The position numbers were made by a program, and so were the translations under genes. Of a stretch of DNA of 44,379 nt, positions 9,019 to 16,579 are shown one piece after another. Origin of the DNA: JBQTJJ01 sp052387235 (GTDB lineage: Bacteria; Actinomycetota; Acidimicrobiia; Acidimicrobiales; GCA-2861595); assembly GCA_052387235.1 (NCBI GenBank), contig JBQTJJ010000069.1, positions 1 through 44,379 of the forward strand. Direction: 5' to 3'. Positions within the stretch are counted from its first letter, which is position 1; every line of letters begins with the position of its first letter. Under the pieces are notes generated by a model that was not told where the DNA came from, did no database searches, and was given only the letters and a program-made list of their open reading frames with translations.

Positions 9019-10419
9019 TCATTCACCGGTCGTCAGACGCCGTGTCAGGCGCTGGACGTCCTGGTAGACCTTCGACCGCTCAGGCATGAGCGCATCGATC
9101 TTGTTGACGGCGTGGATCACGGTGGTGTGGTCTCGTCCGCCAAAGGCCCGGGCGATGGCCGGGTAGCTGTGGTCGGTGAGCTGGCGCAGCACGTACATGG
9201 CGATCTGGCGAGCCTGGACCAGGGGACGGCCCCGGCTGGGGCCGGTGAGCTCGGCCACGCTGAAGCCCGACAGCTCAGACGCCGCCTCGATGACGAGGTC
9301 GGGTGTGATGGGGCGGCTGGCCTTGGAGAGGGCGTCGCCCAGGACCTTCTCGGCCACCTCCCTCGTGAGGAGCTCCTCGTGGTGGCGGGCGAACGCAACC
9401 ACCTGGGTGAGCGCGCCCTCGAGCTCGCGGATGTTGTCGCGGACGTGGGTGGCGATCAGGACCAGGACGTCGTCGGGGACCACCTGGAGATGGCGCTCCG
9501 CCTTCTTGCGGAGGATGGCGATCCGGGTCTCGAGGTCGGGCGGCTTGACGTCGGTGACCAGGCCGGAGAGGAGCCGGCTGCGGAAGCGCTCGTCCAGCGA
9601 GCCCATCTCCGTGGGTGACCGGTCCGACACGATGACGATCTGCTTGGAGGCCTCCTGCAGCTCGTTGAAGGTGTAGAAGAACTCCTCGCCGAGGCGCTCG
9701 CTGGTCATGATGAACTGGAAGTCGTCCATCAAAAGGACGTCGCACTCCCGGTACCGGCGTTTGAACGCCAGGGTGGTCTTGGTCCGCAGCGCCTCCACGA
9801 ACTCGTTCATGCACGACTCGGTGGCGCTGTAGCGCACCGTGTAGTTCGGGAACTGCTGGACGACGTAGTTGCCGATGGCGTGGAGGAGGTGGGTCTTGCC
9901 CAGACCGCTCCCGCCGTAGATGACCAGCGGGTTGTAGGCCAGGCCCGGTGTCTCCGCCACCACGCCGGCTGCGGCCCGGGCGAAGCGGTTGGAGTCGGCT
10001 GTGACGAAGGCGTCGAAGGTGAAGTTGGGCTGCAGCAGGCCACGCTCCCGCTGCGCCGGGGTGGCGGGGGGGGCGGGCAGGCTGCCGGGGTCCGGGAGCG
10101 GGGCCACCCTGTCGCCCGCAACCGCGCCGCCGGCCTCGGTGCCGGCCTCGGTGGCCGGGATGCCGGCGTCGGGACCGGCCCGCACCACGAAGTCGACCGC
10201 CAGCGGGTGCCCGGCCACCTCGGAGGTCACCTCGGTCACGAGGGGCACGTGCGCGGCCAGCCGTTCCTTGGCCAGCAGGCTGGGCACGGACAGGACCAGG
10301 CGGTGCTCGTCGGCCCACGAGGGCTGGATGGACGCGAACCACATGAGCCATGCAGCCTCGCTCACCATGGGCTTCAGCGCCTCGGCGCAGAGGTCCCACA
10401 ACTGCTCTGCGTCCGTCAC
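9019..10419 (-). CDS. dnaA: Chromosomal replication initiator DnaA
   Basis: DnaA (466 residues from the chosen start) binds DnaA boxes and unwinds oriC. Domain I starts at AEQLWDLCAEAL, followed by a Pro/Gly/Ala-rich linker. The AAA+ domain has Walker A GGSGLGKTHLLH, Walker B VLLMDDFQF, sensor-type SDRSPTEM and RFRSRL. The domain IV signature is GGRDHTTVIHAVNKI. Open frame continues 20 codons further upstream to a TTG at 10479, but GTG at 10419 is the only candidate with a Shine-Dalgarno-like GGGGAAGG before it (about 11 nt). This choice leaves three DnaA-box-like sequences in the leader, suggesting autoregulation. Transcription runs towards dnaN; rpmH diverges on the other side. Confidence 0.95.
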   Translation of the reverse strand: MTDAEQLWDLCAEALKPMVSEAAWLMWFASIQPSWADEHRLVLSVPSLLAKERLAAHVPLVTEVTSEVAGHPLAVDFVVRAGPDAGIPATEAGTEAGGAVAGDRVAPLPDPGSLPAPPATPAQRERGLLQPNFTFDAFVTADSNRFARAAAGVVAETPGLAYNPLVIYGGSGLGKTHLLHAIGNYVVQQFPNYTVRYSATESCMNEFVEALRTKTTLAFKRRYRECDVLLMDDFQFIMTSERLGEEFFYTFNELQEASKQIVIVSDRSPTEMGSLDERFRSRLLSGLVTDVKPPDLETRIAILRKKAERHLQVVPDDVLVLIATHVRDNIRELEGALTQVVAFARHHEELLTREVAEKVLGDALSKASRPITPDLVIEAASELSGFSVAELTGPSRGRPLVQARQIAMYVLRQLTDHSYPAIARAFGGRDHTTVIHAVNKIDALMPERSKVYQDVQRLTRRLTTGE

Positions 10420-10447
10420 CGCCGGCTCGACCTTCCCCTTGGGCTCC

Positions 10448-10479
10448 GTGTCCACAACGTCGTCCACACCTGTGCACAA
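10448..10479. promoter_or_regulatory. Three phased DnaA-box-like sites at the dnaA leader
   Basis: GTGTCCACA (10448-10456), TCGTCCACA (10460-10468) and, on the minus strand, TTGTGCACA (10479-10471) each match 8 of 9 positions of TTGTCCACA. Their starts are 11-12 bp apart, about one helical turn. They lie 29-60 bp upstream of the chosen dnaA start, or within its first codons if the longer start is used. This placement suits DnaA autoregulation or an origin-proximal binding array. Confidence 0.55.
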
Positions 10480-10644
10480 CTACGAAGGGCCCCGAAGGGC
10501 CCCCTTTCTCAGCCACCTCGGAAGTGGGCTCCCGGGGAAGTCTGGAGCCCTCATCGAGCGGTGGAGCGACCGTAGCACCGGCCTTCGGGCCATGGCGAGA
10601 GCGGCTGTGGAAACGCCGCTGACCTGCCCTGTCGCCGCCGCCGT

Positions 10645-10673
10645 TTGTCATCGGCCCCGCTTCGGCCTAGCCT
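10645..10673 (+). promoter_or_regulatory. Promoter of the rpmH-rnpA operon
   Basis: TTGTCA (10645-10650) and TAGCCT (10668-10673) are separated by exactly 17 bp. This is the best sigma-70-like promoter in the window. Transcription would start near 10680, leaving a leader of roughly 35-40 nt before the rpmH and rnpA start codons. Confidence 0.7.
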
Positions 10674-10714
10674 GGCCTGCCGGCTCGGGGGTCCCGCGCC
10701 GCTCCAGGGAGCTC

Positions 10715-11185
10715 ATGGGTGAAGAGAACCTTTCAACCGAACACCCGGAAGCGGGCCAAGAACCACGGCTTCCGTCATCGCATGTCGACCCGAGCGGGGC
10801 GCGCCATTCTGCGGGCCCGCCGCCTGAAGGGTCGCCACCGGCTGTCGGCCTGATCCACCGGATCACCGACACGGCCACGTTCCTCGCGCTCCGGCGGTCA
10901 CGCCGACGGGCTCGCCGAGGTCCGATCACGGTAACCTTCGTCCATGGCGTGCCCACCGGGCCGCCCCGGGTGGCGTACGCCGTCAGCCGGGCGGTCGGGG
11001 GAGCCGTCGTGCGCAACCGGCTCCGGCGCCGGTTGCGTGCCGTTGTGTTCGAGCTCGGCCCGACGCTGGGACCGGGTGCCTACCTGGTGGGAGCTGCTCC
11101 GGAGGCGGCGTCCCTCCCGTTCAGGGAGTTGAAGGCGATGGTCTCGGGAGCGCTTCACGACGCAGCCGGCCGGGTGCGGCCATGA
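10715..11185 (+). CDS. rnpA: Ribonuclease P protein component, possibly with rpmH nested inside it
   Basis: RnpA is the protein cofactor of RNase P, which trims tRNA 5' ends. The conserved core is clear: TFLALRRSRRRARRGPITVTFV, then RVAYAVSRAVGGAVVRNRLRRRLRAVV, the RNA-binding RNR motif. Start choice is the problem. Between rpmH and the core there is no in-frame ATG, GTG or TTG. The first one upstream is the ATG at 10715, 4 nt before the rpmH GTG, giving 156 residues with a 45-residue non-homologous extension overlapping all of rpmH. This copies the arrangement described in Thermus. The alternative is a CTG at 10850 overlapping the rpmH TGA, giving 111 residues, the usual family length. The 3' end overlaps yidD by ATGA. 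Confidence 0.85.
   Translation: MGEENLSTEHPEAGQEPRLPSSHVDPSGARHSAGPPPEGSPPAVGLIHRITDTATFLALRRSRRRARRGPITVTFVHGVPTGPPRVAYAVSRAVGGAVVRNRLRRRLRAVVFELGPTLGPGAYLVGAAPEAASLPFRELKAMVSGALHDAAGRVRP
10719..10853 (+). CDS. rpmH: Ribosomal protein L34
   Basis: L34 is a 44-residue, highly basic protein of the large ribosomal subunit. It begins KRTFQPNTRKRAKNHGFRHR and ends with the family motif RAILRARRLKGRHRLSA. The GTG at 10719 has AGGGAG 7 nt upstream. It is the first gene rightwards of dnaA, the standard bacterial order. The whole gene lies inside an open frame of rnpA that begins at the ATG at 10715, in a different frame. Confidence 0.97.
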   Translation: MKRTFQPNTRKRAKNHGFRHRMSTRAGRAILRARRLKGRHRLSA

Positions 11186-11409
11186 CGCCGGGAGCCCGCG
11201 TGCTGGCGGCGCCGGTCCGGGTCTACCAGGCCGTGCGCGCCGGCCGGCCGTCGCCGTGCCGGTACGAGCCCAGCTGCTCGAACTACGCCCTCGAGGCCCT
11301 TCGGGAGCACGGAGCGGTCCGGGGCGGGTGGCTCACCATCCGCCGGCTGGGCCGCTGCCACCCGTGGGGCGGGCTCGGGTTCGACCCCGTGCCGGTCCGG
11401 GAGGCCTGA
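11182..11409 (+). CDS. yidD: Membrane protein insertion efficiency factor YidD
   Basis: YidD (75 residues) assists YidC-dependent insertion of membrane proteins. The family signature CRYEPSCSNYALEALREHG is intact, followed by the conserved RLGRCHPWGGLGFDPVP. The start ATG overlaps the rnpA stop (ATGA at 11182-11185) and the stop overlaps the yidC start (TGATG at 11407-11411), so three genes are tightly coupled. An amphipathic N-terminus (RVLAAPVRVYQAVRAG) suggests peripheral attachment to the inner face of the membrane, as known for the family. Confidence 0.95.
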   Translation: MTPGARVLAAPVRVYQAVRAGRPSPCRYEPSCSNYALEALREHGAVRGGWLTIRRLGRCHPWGGLGFDPVPVREA

Positions 11410-12338
11410 TGTTCCAGCTCCTGGCCGGTCTGCTGGCCTTCTTCTACTCGCTGATCCCCAACTACGCGGCGGCCATCGCCCTGCTCACCCTCACCGTGAT
11501 GCTGGTGCTCTCGCCCCTCACCTTGAAGAGCACGCGCTCCATGCTCGCCATGCAGAAGCTGCAGCCGGAGATGAAGAAGCTCCAACAGAAGCACAAGGGA
11601 GGTGACCGCCAGAAGCTCAACGAGGAGATGATGGCGCTCTACAAGGAGCACAAGGTCAACCCGGTGGCCGGGTGCCTCCCGATGCTCCTCCAGATGCCGG
11701 TGTTCCTGGTGATGTACCAGGTCATCAACGGCCTCACCCACAAGGCCGAGGGCGGTGGGTTCGACCCGAAGTACCTCGACAAGACCACGGAGCTCTACCA
11801 GGCGCTGGAGACCTCCGGCGGCCACATGAAGTCGTTCGGCATCGACCTGGCAAAAGCTGCCAGCAGCAGTCATGGCTCGTTCGCCAGAGCGCTGCCGTTC
11901 TTCGTGATCGTGGCGCTGGTCGTGGCCACCCAGTACTACCAGACCCGCCAGACCATGGCCCGGAACACCCAGGCCGCCAGCCAGCAGCAGCAGATCCTGC
12001 TCAAGGTCATGCCGGCCTTCTTCGGCCTCATCTCGCTGAACATCCCAGCCGGCGTCAACGTGTACTTCCTGGCCTCGGCCCTCTTCCGCATCGGCCAGAC
12101 CGGGGCCATGTACCGGTTCGACCCGGCTCTCAAGGAACACGCGAAGCGGCACGCCAGGGAGATCGAGGCCAAGTCGGTCGAGGTCGATCCCAAGAACGGC
12201 GCCAAGCCGGCCAAGGGCGCTCCTCCGGGGAACGGGCCCAAGCCGAAGACCACTCCCCGCCCACCCCAGGGCAAGAACAACGGTCGCCGGCCTCCCTCCA
12301 GGTCCCCGCAGAAGCGCCGCAGCAAGAAGGGCCGGTAG
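11409..12338 (+). CDS. yidC: Membrane protein insertase YidC
   Basis: YidC (309 residues) inserts and folds inner-membrane proteins alone or with SecYEG. It has the short Gram-positive/actinobacterial form. A first hydrophobic segment (LLAGLLAFFYSLIPNYAAAIALL) is followed by the conserved cytoplasmic loop with MLAMQKLQPEMKKLQQKHKG. Next come NPVAGCLPMLLQMPVFLVMYQV and later helices including FFVIVALVVATQYYQTRQTM. The hydrophilic-groove arginine normally found in helix 1 to 2 falls near SPLTLKSTRSM. The C-terminal tail, about 60 residues, is Lys/Pro/Arg-rich, as in ribosome-binding tails of other YidC proteins. The ATG overlaps the yidD stop. Confidence 0.95.
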   Translation: MFQLLAGLLAFFYSLIPNYAAAIALLTLTVMLVLSPLTLKSTRSMLAMQKLQPEMKKLQQKHKGGDRQKLNEEMMALYKEHKVNPVAGCLPMLLQMPVFLVMYQVINGLTHKAEGGGFDPKYLDKTTELYQALETSGGHMKSFGIDLAKAASSSHGSFARALPFFVIVALVVATQYYQTRQTMARNTQAASQQQQILLKVMPAFFGLISLNIPAGVNVYFLASALFRIGQTGAMYRFDPALKEHAKRHAREIEAKSVEVDPKNGAKPAKGAPPGNGPKPKTTPRPPQGKNNGRRPPSRSPQKRRSKKGR

Positions 12339-12520
12339 GTTGCGGGGCCCTTCCTAGTGCTCCACCGGGCAACGTTCGCCGCGCTCGCGACGGCCGGGAC
12401 CACCGCTGGCGTCGTTCTCGTCCTCGCCGCACGCAGTCCTCGCCTTCGTCCTGCGGCCTTCCCAGCGGCGCCCCCGGCCCGCCGTGGGCCTCGCCGGCGA
12501 TGCCTCATGGAGCTTTAGGC

Positions 12521-13366
12521 ATGGAGTGGGTCGAGACCACCGGTCGCTCGGTCGAGGAGGCCAAGGACGCGGCGCTGGACCAACTCGGCGTCGACGAGGC
12601 CGACGCCGAGTTCGAGGTCCTCGAGGAGCCCAAGGTGGGGCTGTTCGGACGGCTCCGCTCCGAGGCGAGGGTCCGAGCGCGGGTCCGCCCGAACCGGCCG
12701 CGCCCCAAGGACGACCGCCGTGACCGCCGCCGCCGCACCCGCAGCGCCACCCCGTCGACCCCTCCGCCCTCCCCTCCCCCGGCGCCCGTTGCCACCCCCC
12801 CCGCGCCCCCACGGGCCACCACCCCGAACCGGTCCAGAGCCCCCGAGCCCGTGGCCCCGACCGCAATCGCCGCCGAACCAGAAGGAGTGACGATGGACCA
12901 GGACGTGCCGTTGAGCGAGCAGGCCGACGTGGCCCGAGACTTCCTTGTCGGGCTGCTCGAGTCGTTCGGCGCCGCAGGCGACGTGGCCGTCCGGGAGGTG
13001 GACGAGGACACGGTCGAGCTGGCCATCTCCGGGTCGGATCTCGGGCTCCTCATCGGTCCCGCGGGGGCCACGCTGACCGCCATCCAGGAGGTGACCCGCA
13101 CCGTGGTGCAGCGTCAGACCGGGGGTCGCAACGGGCGCCTGCTCGTCGACGTGGGCGGCTACCGCCAGAAGCGGAAGGAGGCCCTCGCCCGGTTCACCGA
13201 GGGCGTGGCGGCCCAGGTGCGAGCCACCGGGGTGGCCAAGTCGCTCGAGCCGATGCACGCGGCCGACCGCAAAGTGGTGCACGACACGGTGAACGGTCTG
13301 GAGGGCGTGCAGACGACGTCGGAGGGCGAGGAACCTCGCCGTCGAGTCGTCATCTCGCCGGCCTGA
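12521..13366 (+). CDS. khpB: KhpB/Jag RNA-binding protein
   Basis: KhpB (Jag, 281 residues) is an RNA-binding protein linked to cell elongation and division. Three parts are visible. The Jag-N domain (EWVETTGRSVEEAKDAALDQLG, with KVGLFG) comes first. A long Pro/Arg-rich disordered linker spans about residues 65-130. The KH domain has LIGPAGATLTAIQEV, and the C-terminal R3H domain has MHAADRKVVHDTV. The ATG at 12521 is preceded by GGAG 8 nt away. It lies 182 nt after yidC; that gap shows no other gene. rsmG follows after 7 nt. Confidence 0.93.
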   Translation: MEWVETTGRSVEEAKDAALDQLGVDEADAEFEVLEEPKVGLFGRLRSEARVRARVRPNRPRPKDDRRDRRRRTRSATPSTPPPSPPPAPVATPPAPPRATTPNRSRAPEPVAPTAIAAEPEGVTMDQDVPLSEQADVARDFLVGLLESFGAAGDVAVREVDEDTVELAISGSDLGLLIGPAGATLTAIQEVTRTVVQRQTGGRNGRLLVDVGGYRQKRKEALARFTEGVAAQVRATGVAKSLEPMHAADRKVVHDTVNGLEGVQTTSEGEEPRRRVVISPA

Positions 13367-13373
13367 GCTGCCG

Positions 13374-13988
13374 GTGGCCACCCTGTTCGGGGTGCTGTCC
13401 GAAGCCCGTGACCTGGGCTTTCTCGGCCCGGGTCCGGTGGAGGGCCACATCGAGCACGCCGCCGGCTTCCTTCAGGCGGTGGGGGAGCCGCACCCGTCCT
13501 GCGTGGTCGACCTGGGCAGCGGGGGTGGGGTGCCGGGTCTTGCGCTGGCCCTGGCCTGGCCCGGGTCGAGGGTCTGCCTTCTGGACAGCAACGAGCGCCG
13601 CGCGGTGTTCCTGGCCCGGGCCGGGTCACAGCTCGGCCTCGACGGCCGGGTGGTGGTCGCCCACGCCCGGGCCGAGGACGCCGGCCGTGACCCCACCTGG
13701 CGGGGATGGGCCGACGTCGTGGTGGCGCGCAGCTTCGGCCCACCAGCGGTGACGGCCGAGTGCGCGGCGCCGTTCCTGCAGATCGGGGGACGCCTGGTCG
13801 TATCGGAGCCGCCGGAGGGTGACGGCGAGCGATGGCCGGCGGAACAGCTGGCGACCCTCGGACTGGTCCCGGTCAGCCGCTTCGTACAGGCGTTCTCGCG
13901 TTTCCAGGTGCTCCGACAGGAGCAGGAATGCCCTGAGACGTATCCCCGGCGCGTGGGCGTGCCGGCCAAGCGGCCGCTGTTCTCTTAG
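13374..13988 (+). CDS. rsmG: 16S rRNA (guanine-527-N7) methyltransferase RsmG (GidB)
   Basis: RsmG (204 residues) methylates G527 of 16S rRNA using S-adenosylmethionine; loss of it gives low-level streptomycin resistance in other bacteria. The SAM-binding glycine motif is VVDLGSGGGVPGLALAL, followed by the acidic LLDSNERRAVFL and the conserved VVVARSFGPPAVTAECAAPFL. The GTG at 13374 stands 7 nt after the khpB stop. A hairpin overlapping parS follows, so transcription probably ends before parA. Confidence 0.94.
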   Translation: MATLFGVLSEARDLGFLGPGPVEGHIEHAAGFLQAVGEPHPSCVVDLGSGGGVPGLALALAWPGSRVCLLDSNERRAVFLARAGSQLGLDGRVVVAHARAEDAGRDPTWRGWADVVVARSFGPPAVTAECAAPFLQIGGRLVVSEPPEGDGERWPAEQLATLGLVPVSRFVQAFSRFQVLRQEQECPETYPRRVGVPAKRPLFS

Positions 13989-14025
13989 CTTGCGCGCGGT
14001 CGATCGGCCCGCCTGACCGACGGCG

Positions 14026-14041
14026 CGTTTCACGTGAAGCA
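14026..14041. promoter_or_regulatory. parS: parS centromere site
   Basis: The 16-mer matches the bacterial parS consensus (TGTTTCACGTGAAACA) at 14 of 16 positions, including the full core TTTCACGTGAA. It lies 50 nt upstream of parA and about 3.6 kb from dnaA. ParB loads here and spreads to form the partition complex. I saw no second comparable site in the window. Confidence 0.9.
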
Positions 14042-14055
14042 TCACCGGGATGCTT
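14037..14055. terminator. Hairpin overlapping parS after rsmG
   Basis: AAGCATC and GATGCTT form a perfect 7-bp stem around ACCGG. The left arm shares its first bases with the right side of parS. It follows the rsmG stop by 48 nt and has no U-tract. It could end the rpmH-rsmG transcript. Confidence 0.45.
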
Positions 14056-14090
14056 GACCCCCCGGCACGGACCGGCAAGAGTAAGGCCCC

Positions 14091-15650
14091 GTGAGCGTGC
14101 CCGAGGACAACGTGGTCGAACGCGGGCGGGCCATCTTCGAGCAGTTGCGCTCCACCCCACCGCCCGATCTCGTCGAGGGCGACGGGCCGGGCGATGGCGG
14201 AGGGTCGGAGGGCGCGGCAGAACCGAGTCCGGCCGGGGCCTCGGACGGCCCCGAGCACCTCGCCGACCAGTCCGCTGGGCCCGAGCGCGCTCCGGCGACG
14301 TCGCCCGCGGGAGCGGACGGCCCGCCCCACGACCACGTGGCCGAGCTCTCGGCTGCGGGCACACCGGCACCCGATGTCGCCGACCACTCCACCGCTGGAC
14401 CGGGGACGGTCCCGGCGGGGGACGGGTCGGACCAGTCCCCGCCGGCTGTGGCACCCGCGCTGGACACCACGCCGGCCGGGCCCGCCTCCGAGCCCGTGCA
14501 GGCCGGAGCCGACCTCGTGCCCGACGACGCCGGCGGACCCCCGGCCCGGGACGGGTTCACGCCGACCCCTGATGCAGGGACCGGCACGGCGGACGTGGCC
14601 GCTGCCGCCCACCCGGAGACGGACCAGCCGGGAGCGGCCGACGGCGCAGCCCGGGCCGACGACGAGGGCGGCAGTGCACGGTCGGACCCGACCTCGGGCG
14701 CCACGGCACCCGTCGACGGCGCGCCGCCGGCCACGCCGGTCGAGGTCGACACGCTCCCGCCACCGCCCGAGCGGGGACCGGTACCCCTCGGCATCCCGCC
14801 CGACGCGGTGGCCACCCTGCTCGGCCCCTCGGGCGACGCTGCCGACCATTCCCCCGCCCGCTTCGCCCGGCCCCTGCCCCGGGTCATGGCCATCGCCAAC
14901 CAGAAGGGCGGTGTGGGCAAGACCACCACTGCGGTCAACCTGGGCGCCGGGTTCGCCGAGCTCGGGCACCGGGTCCTGGTGGTGGATCTCGACCCTCAGG
15001 GCAACGCCACCACCGGGCTCGGCATCAACCCCCGCAACCTGGAGACGTCGGTCTACGACGTCATGATGCACGACGTCCCCCTGGACGACTGCATCGAGCC
15101 CACCGCCCTGCGCAACCTGTTCGTGTGCCCGGCCACCATCGACCTGGCCGGTGCCGAGATTGAGCTGGTGCCGGCGTTCAGCCGGGAGCTGAAGCTGCGG
15201 CGGGCCCTGGAGCAGGTGCTCGAGGACTTCGACTTCGTCGTCATCGACTGCCCTCCCTCGCTCGGCCTCATCACCGTCAACGCCCTGGCCGCTGCCACCG
15301 AGGTCGTGGTGCCGATCCAGTGCGAGTACTACGCCCTCGAGGGCCTGGGCCAGCTGCTGCGCAACGTGAAGCTGGTGCAGACCAACCTCAATCCCCGTCT
15401 CGAGGTCAGCGCCATCGTCCTCACCATGTTCGACGCCCGCACCAAGTTGGCCGACCAGGTCGCCACCGAGGTGCGGAACCACTTCGGGCCGAAGGTGTGC
15501 CGCAACATCGTTCCCCGCACGGTGCGGCTGTCCGAGGCCCCGTCGTTCGGTCAGCCGATCCTGGTCTTCGATCCCACGTCACGAGGGGCCATCGCGTACC
15601 GCGAGCTGGCCAAGGAGGTGTCCGGTGGCGCGCCGCAGCGGGTTGGGTAG
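14091..15650 (+). CDS. parA: Chromosome partitioning ATPase ParA with long disordered N-terminus
   Basis: ParA (519 residues) is a Walker ATPase whose gradient on the nucleoid drives segregation of ParB-parS. The ATPase domain begins at residue 266 (MAIANQKGGVGKTTTAVNLG, deviant Walker A with signature Lys). It continues with VVDLDPQGNATTGLG, VVIDCPPSLGLITVNAL and VPIQCEYYALEGLGQLL. The first 265 residues are a low-complexity Pro/Ala/Gly/Asp-rich region with few hydrophobics. Typical ParA proteins have at most a few dozen residues there. The GTG at 14091 has GTAAGG 4 nt before it. The gene overlaps parB by 26 nt. An internal ATG at 14886 could encode a short form. Confidence 0.93.
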   Translation: MSVPEDNVVERGRAIFEQLRSTPPPDLVEGDGPGDGGGSEGAAEPSPAGASDGPEHLADQSAGPERAPATSPAGADGPPHDHVAELSAAGTPAPDVADHSTAGPGTVPAGDGSDQSPPAVAPALDTTPAGPASEPVQAGADLVPDDAGGPPARDGFTPTPDAGTGTADVAAAAHPETDQPGAADGAARADDEGGSARSDPTSGATAPVDGAPPATPVEVDTLPPPPERGPVPLGIPPDAVATLLGPSGDAADHSPARFARPLPRVMAIANQKGGVGKTTTAVNLGAGFAELGHRVLVVDLDPQGNATTGLGINPRNLETSVYDVMMHDVPLDDCIEPTALRNLFVCPATIDLAGAEIELVPAFSRELKLRRALEQVLEDFDFVVIDCPPSLGLITVNALAAATEVVVPIQCEYYALEGLGQLLRNVKLVQTNLNPRLEVSAIVLTMFDARTKLADQVATEVRNHFGPKVCRNIVPRTVRLSEAPSFGQPILVFDPTSRGAIAYRELAKEVSGGAPQRVG

Positions 15651-16512
15651 GGGGCTCGGGGCATTGATCCCCTCCGAGGTCACCGGCGATCGAGCATCCG
15701 CGCTGGTGGACGTGCCGGTCTCCCGCATCGTTCCCAGTTCCTTCCAGCCCCGCAAGCACTTCGACGAGGAGAGCCTGGCCTCGCTCACGGCGTCGGTGCG
15801 TGAGCTGGGCGTCCTGCAGCCGGTTCTCGTCCGGCCGGGCGTCGACGACACCTTCGAGCTGATCGCGGGCGAGCGGCGGTGGCGGGCGGCCAAGCGGGCC
15901 GGTCTGCAGACCGTTCCCGCCCTGGTGCGCACCGTGGCCGACGACGCGAGCCTCGAGCAGGCCCTGGTGGAGAACCTGCACCGCCAGGACCTGAACCCGC
16001 TGGAGGAGGGCGCCGCCTACCAGCAGCTGCTGGAGGACTTCCACCTCACCCACGAAGAGCTGGCCACCCGGGTGGGCAAGAGCCGGGCCGCCATCACCAA
16101 CACGTTGCGGCTGTTCCAGCTCCCGCCCACCATCCAGCGCCTGGTGGCCGAGGGCCAGCTGGCCGAGGGCCACGCCCGGGCCCTGCTCGGCACGCCCGAC
16201 CGGGCCTTCCAGGAGGCGCTGGCCAAGCGGGCCGTGGCCGAGGGGCTCTCGGTCCGCGCCGTGGAGGAGGCGGTCCGGGCCCGGAACCAGCTGGGGGAGT
16301 CGGCGGCAGCCGCGTCGCCGGCCGCGCCCTCCCGCCGGCTGCGCCCGCCGGGACTCCTCGAGCTCGAGGAGCTGCTCTCCCGGCACCTCGACACGCGCGT
16401 GAAGGTGGAGATGAGCGCCAAGAAGGGCAAGGTCCAGATCGAGTTCGCCTCGCTGGAGGACCTCGAGCGGATCTATCGGGCCATGACGGAGCCACCCTCA
16501 GCCGTGCGGTGA
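15625..16512 (+). CDS. parB: Chromosome partitioning protein ParB
   Basis: ParB (295 residues) binds parS, uses CTP to clamp on and slide along DNA, and recruits SMC. It starts with the family N-terminus RRSGLGRGLGALIP. The CTP-binding motif GERRWRAAKRAG, the box ENLHRQDLNPLEEG, and the helix-turn-helix (THEELATRVGKSRAAITNTLRLF) follow. The C-terminal dimerisation region ends with LEELLSRHLDTRVKV. The GTG lies inside the end of parA. It is convergent with the cwlM-like gene, with a 67-nt gap. Confidence 0.96.
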   Translation: MARRSGLGRGLGALIPSEVTGDRASALVDVPVSRIVPSSFQPRKHFDEESLASLTASVRELGVLQPVLVRPGVDDTFELIAGERRWRAAKRAGLQTVPALVRTVADDASLEQALVENLHRQDLNPLEEGAAYQQLLEDFHLTHEELATRVGKSRAAITNTLRLFQLPPTIQRLVAEGQLAEGHARALLGTPDRAFQEALAKRAVAEGLSVRAVEEAVRARNQLGESAAAASPAAPSRRLRPPGLLELEELLSRHLDTRVKVEMSAKKGKVQIEFASLEDLERIYRAMTEPPSAVR

Positions 16513-16579
16513 GGGTGGTCGAAGGTCGAGGTTCATCCACAACCTGTGCAGGAGGCTGTGGAAGTCGGCCCGCTCGGCC

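Larger units (their letters stand above)
10420..10718. other. dnaA-rpmH divergent intergenic region, oriC candidate
   Basis: This is one of the two gaps flanking dnaA, and gene direction switches across it, as expected near a replication origin. It contains the phased DnaA-box-like sites near 10450-10479. It also has a GGGCCC-CGAA-GGGCCC hairpin (10487-10502), a possible dnaA -10 (TACGGT at 10574-10569), and the rpmH promoter. No clear AT-rich unwinding element is visible, so assignment as oriC is only positional; the dnaA-dnaN gap is the alternative. Confidence 0.35.

Noticed and set aside
10480..10718. Plus-strand open frame from about 9989 continuing into rnpA
   Set aside because: The part before 10715 is antisense to dnaA and intergenic, with no ribosome-binding site. 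Only the portion from the ATG at 10715 is considered for rnpA.
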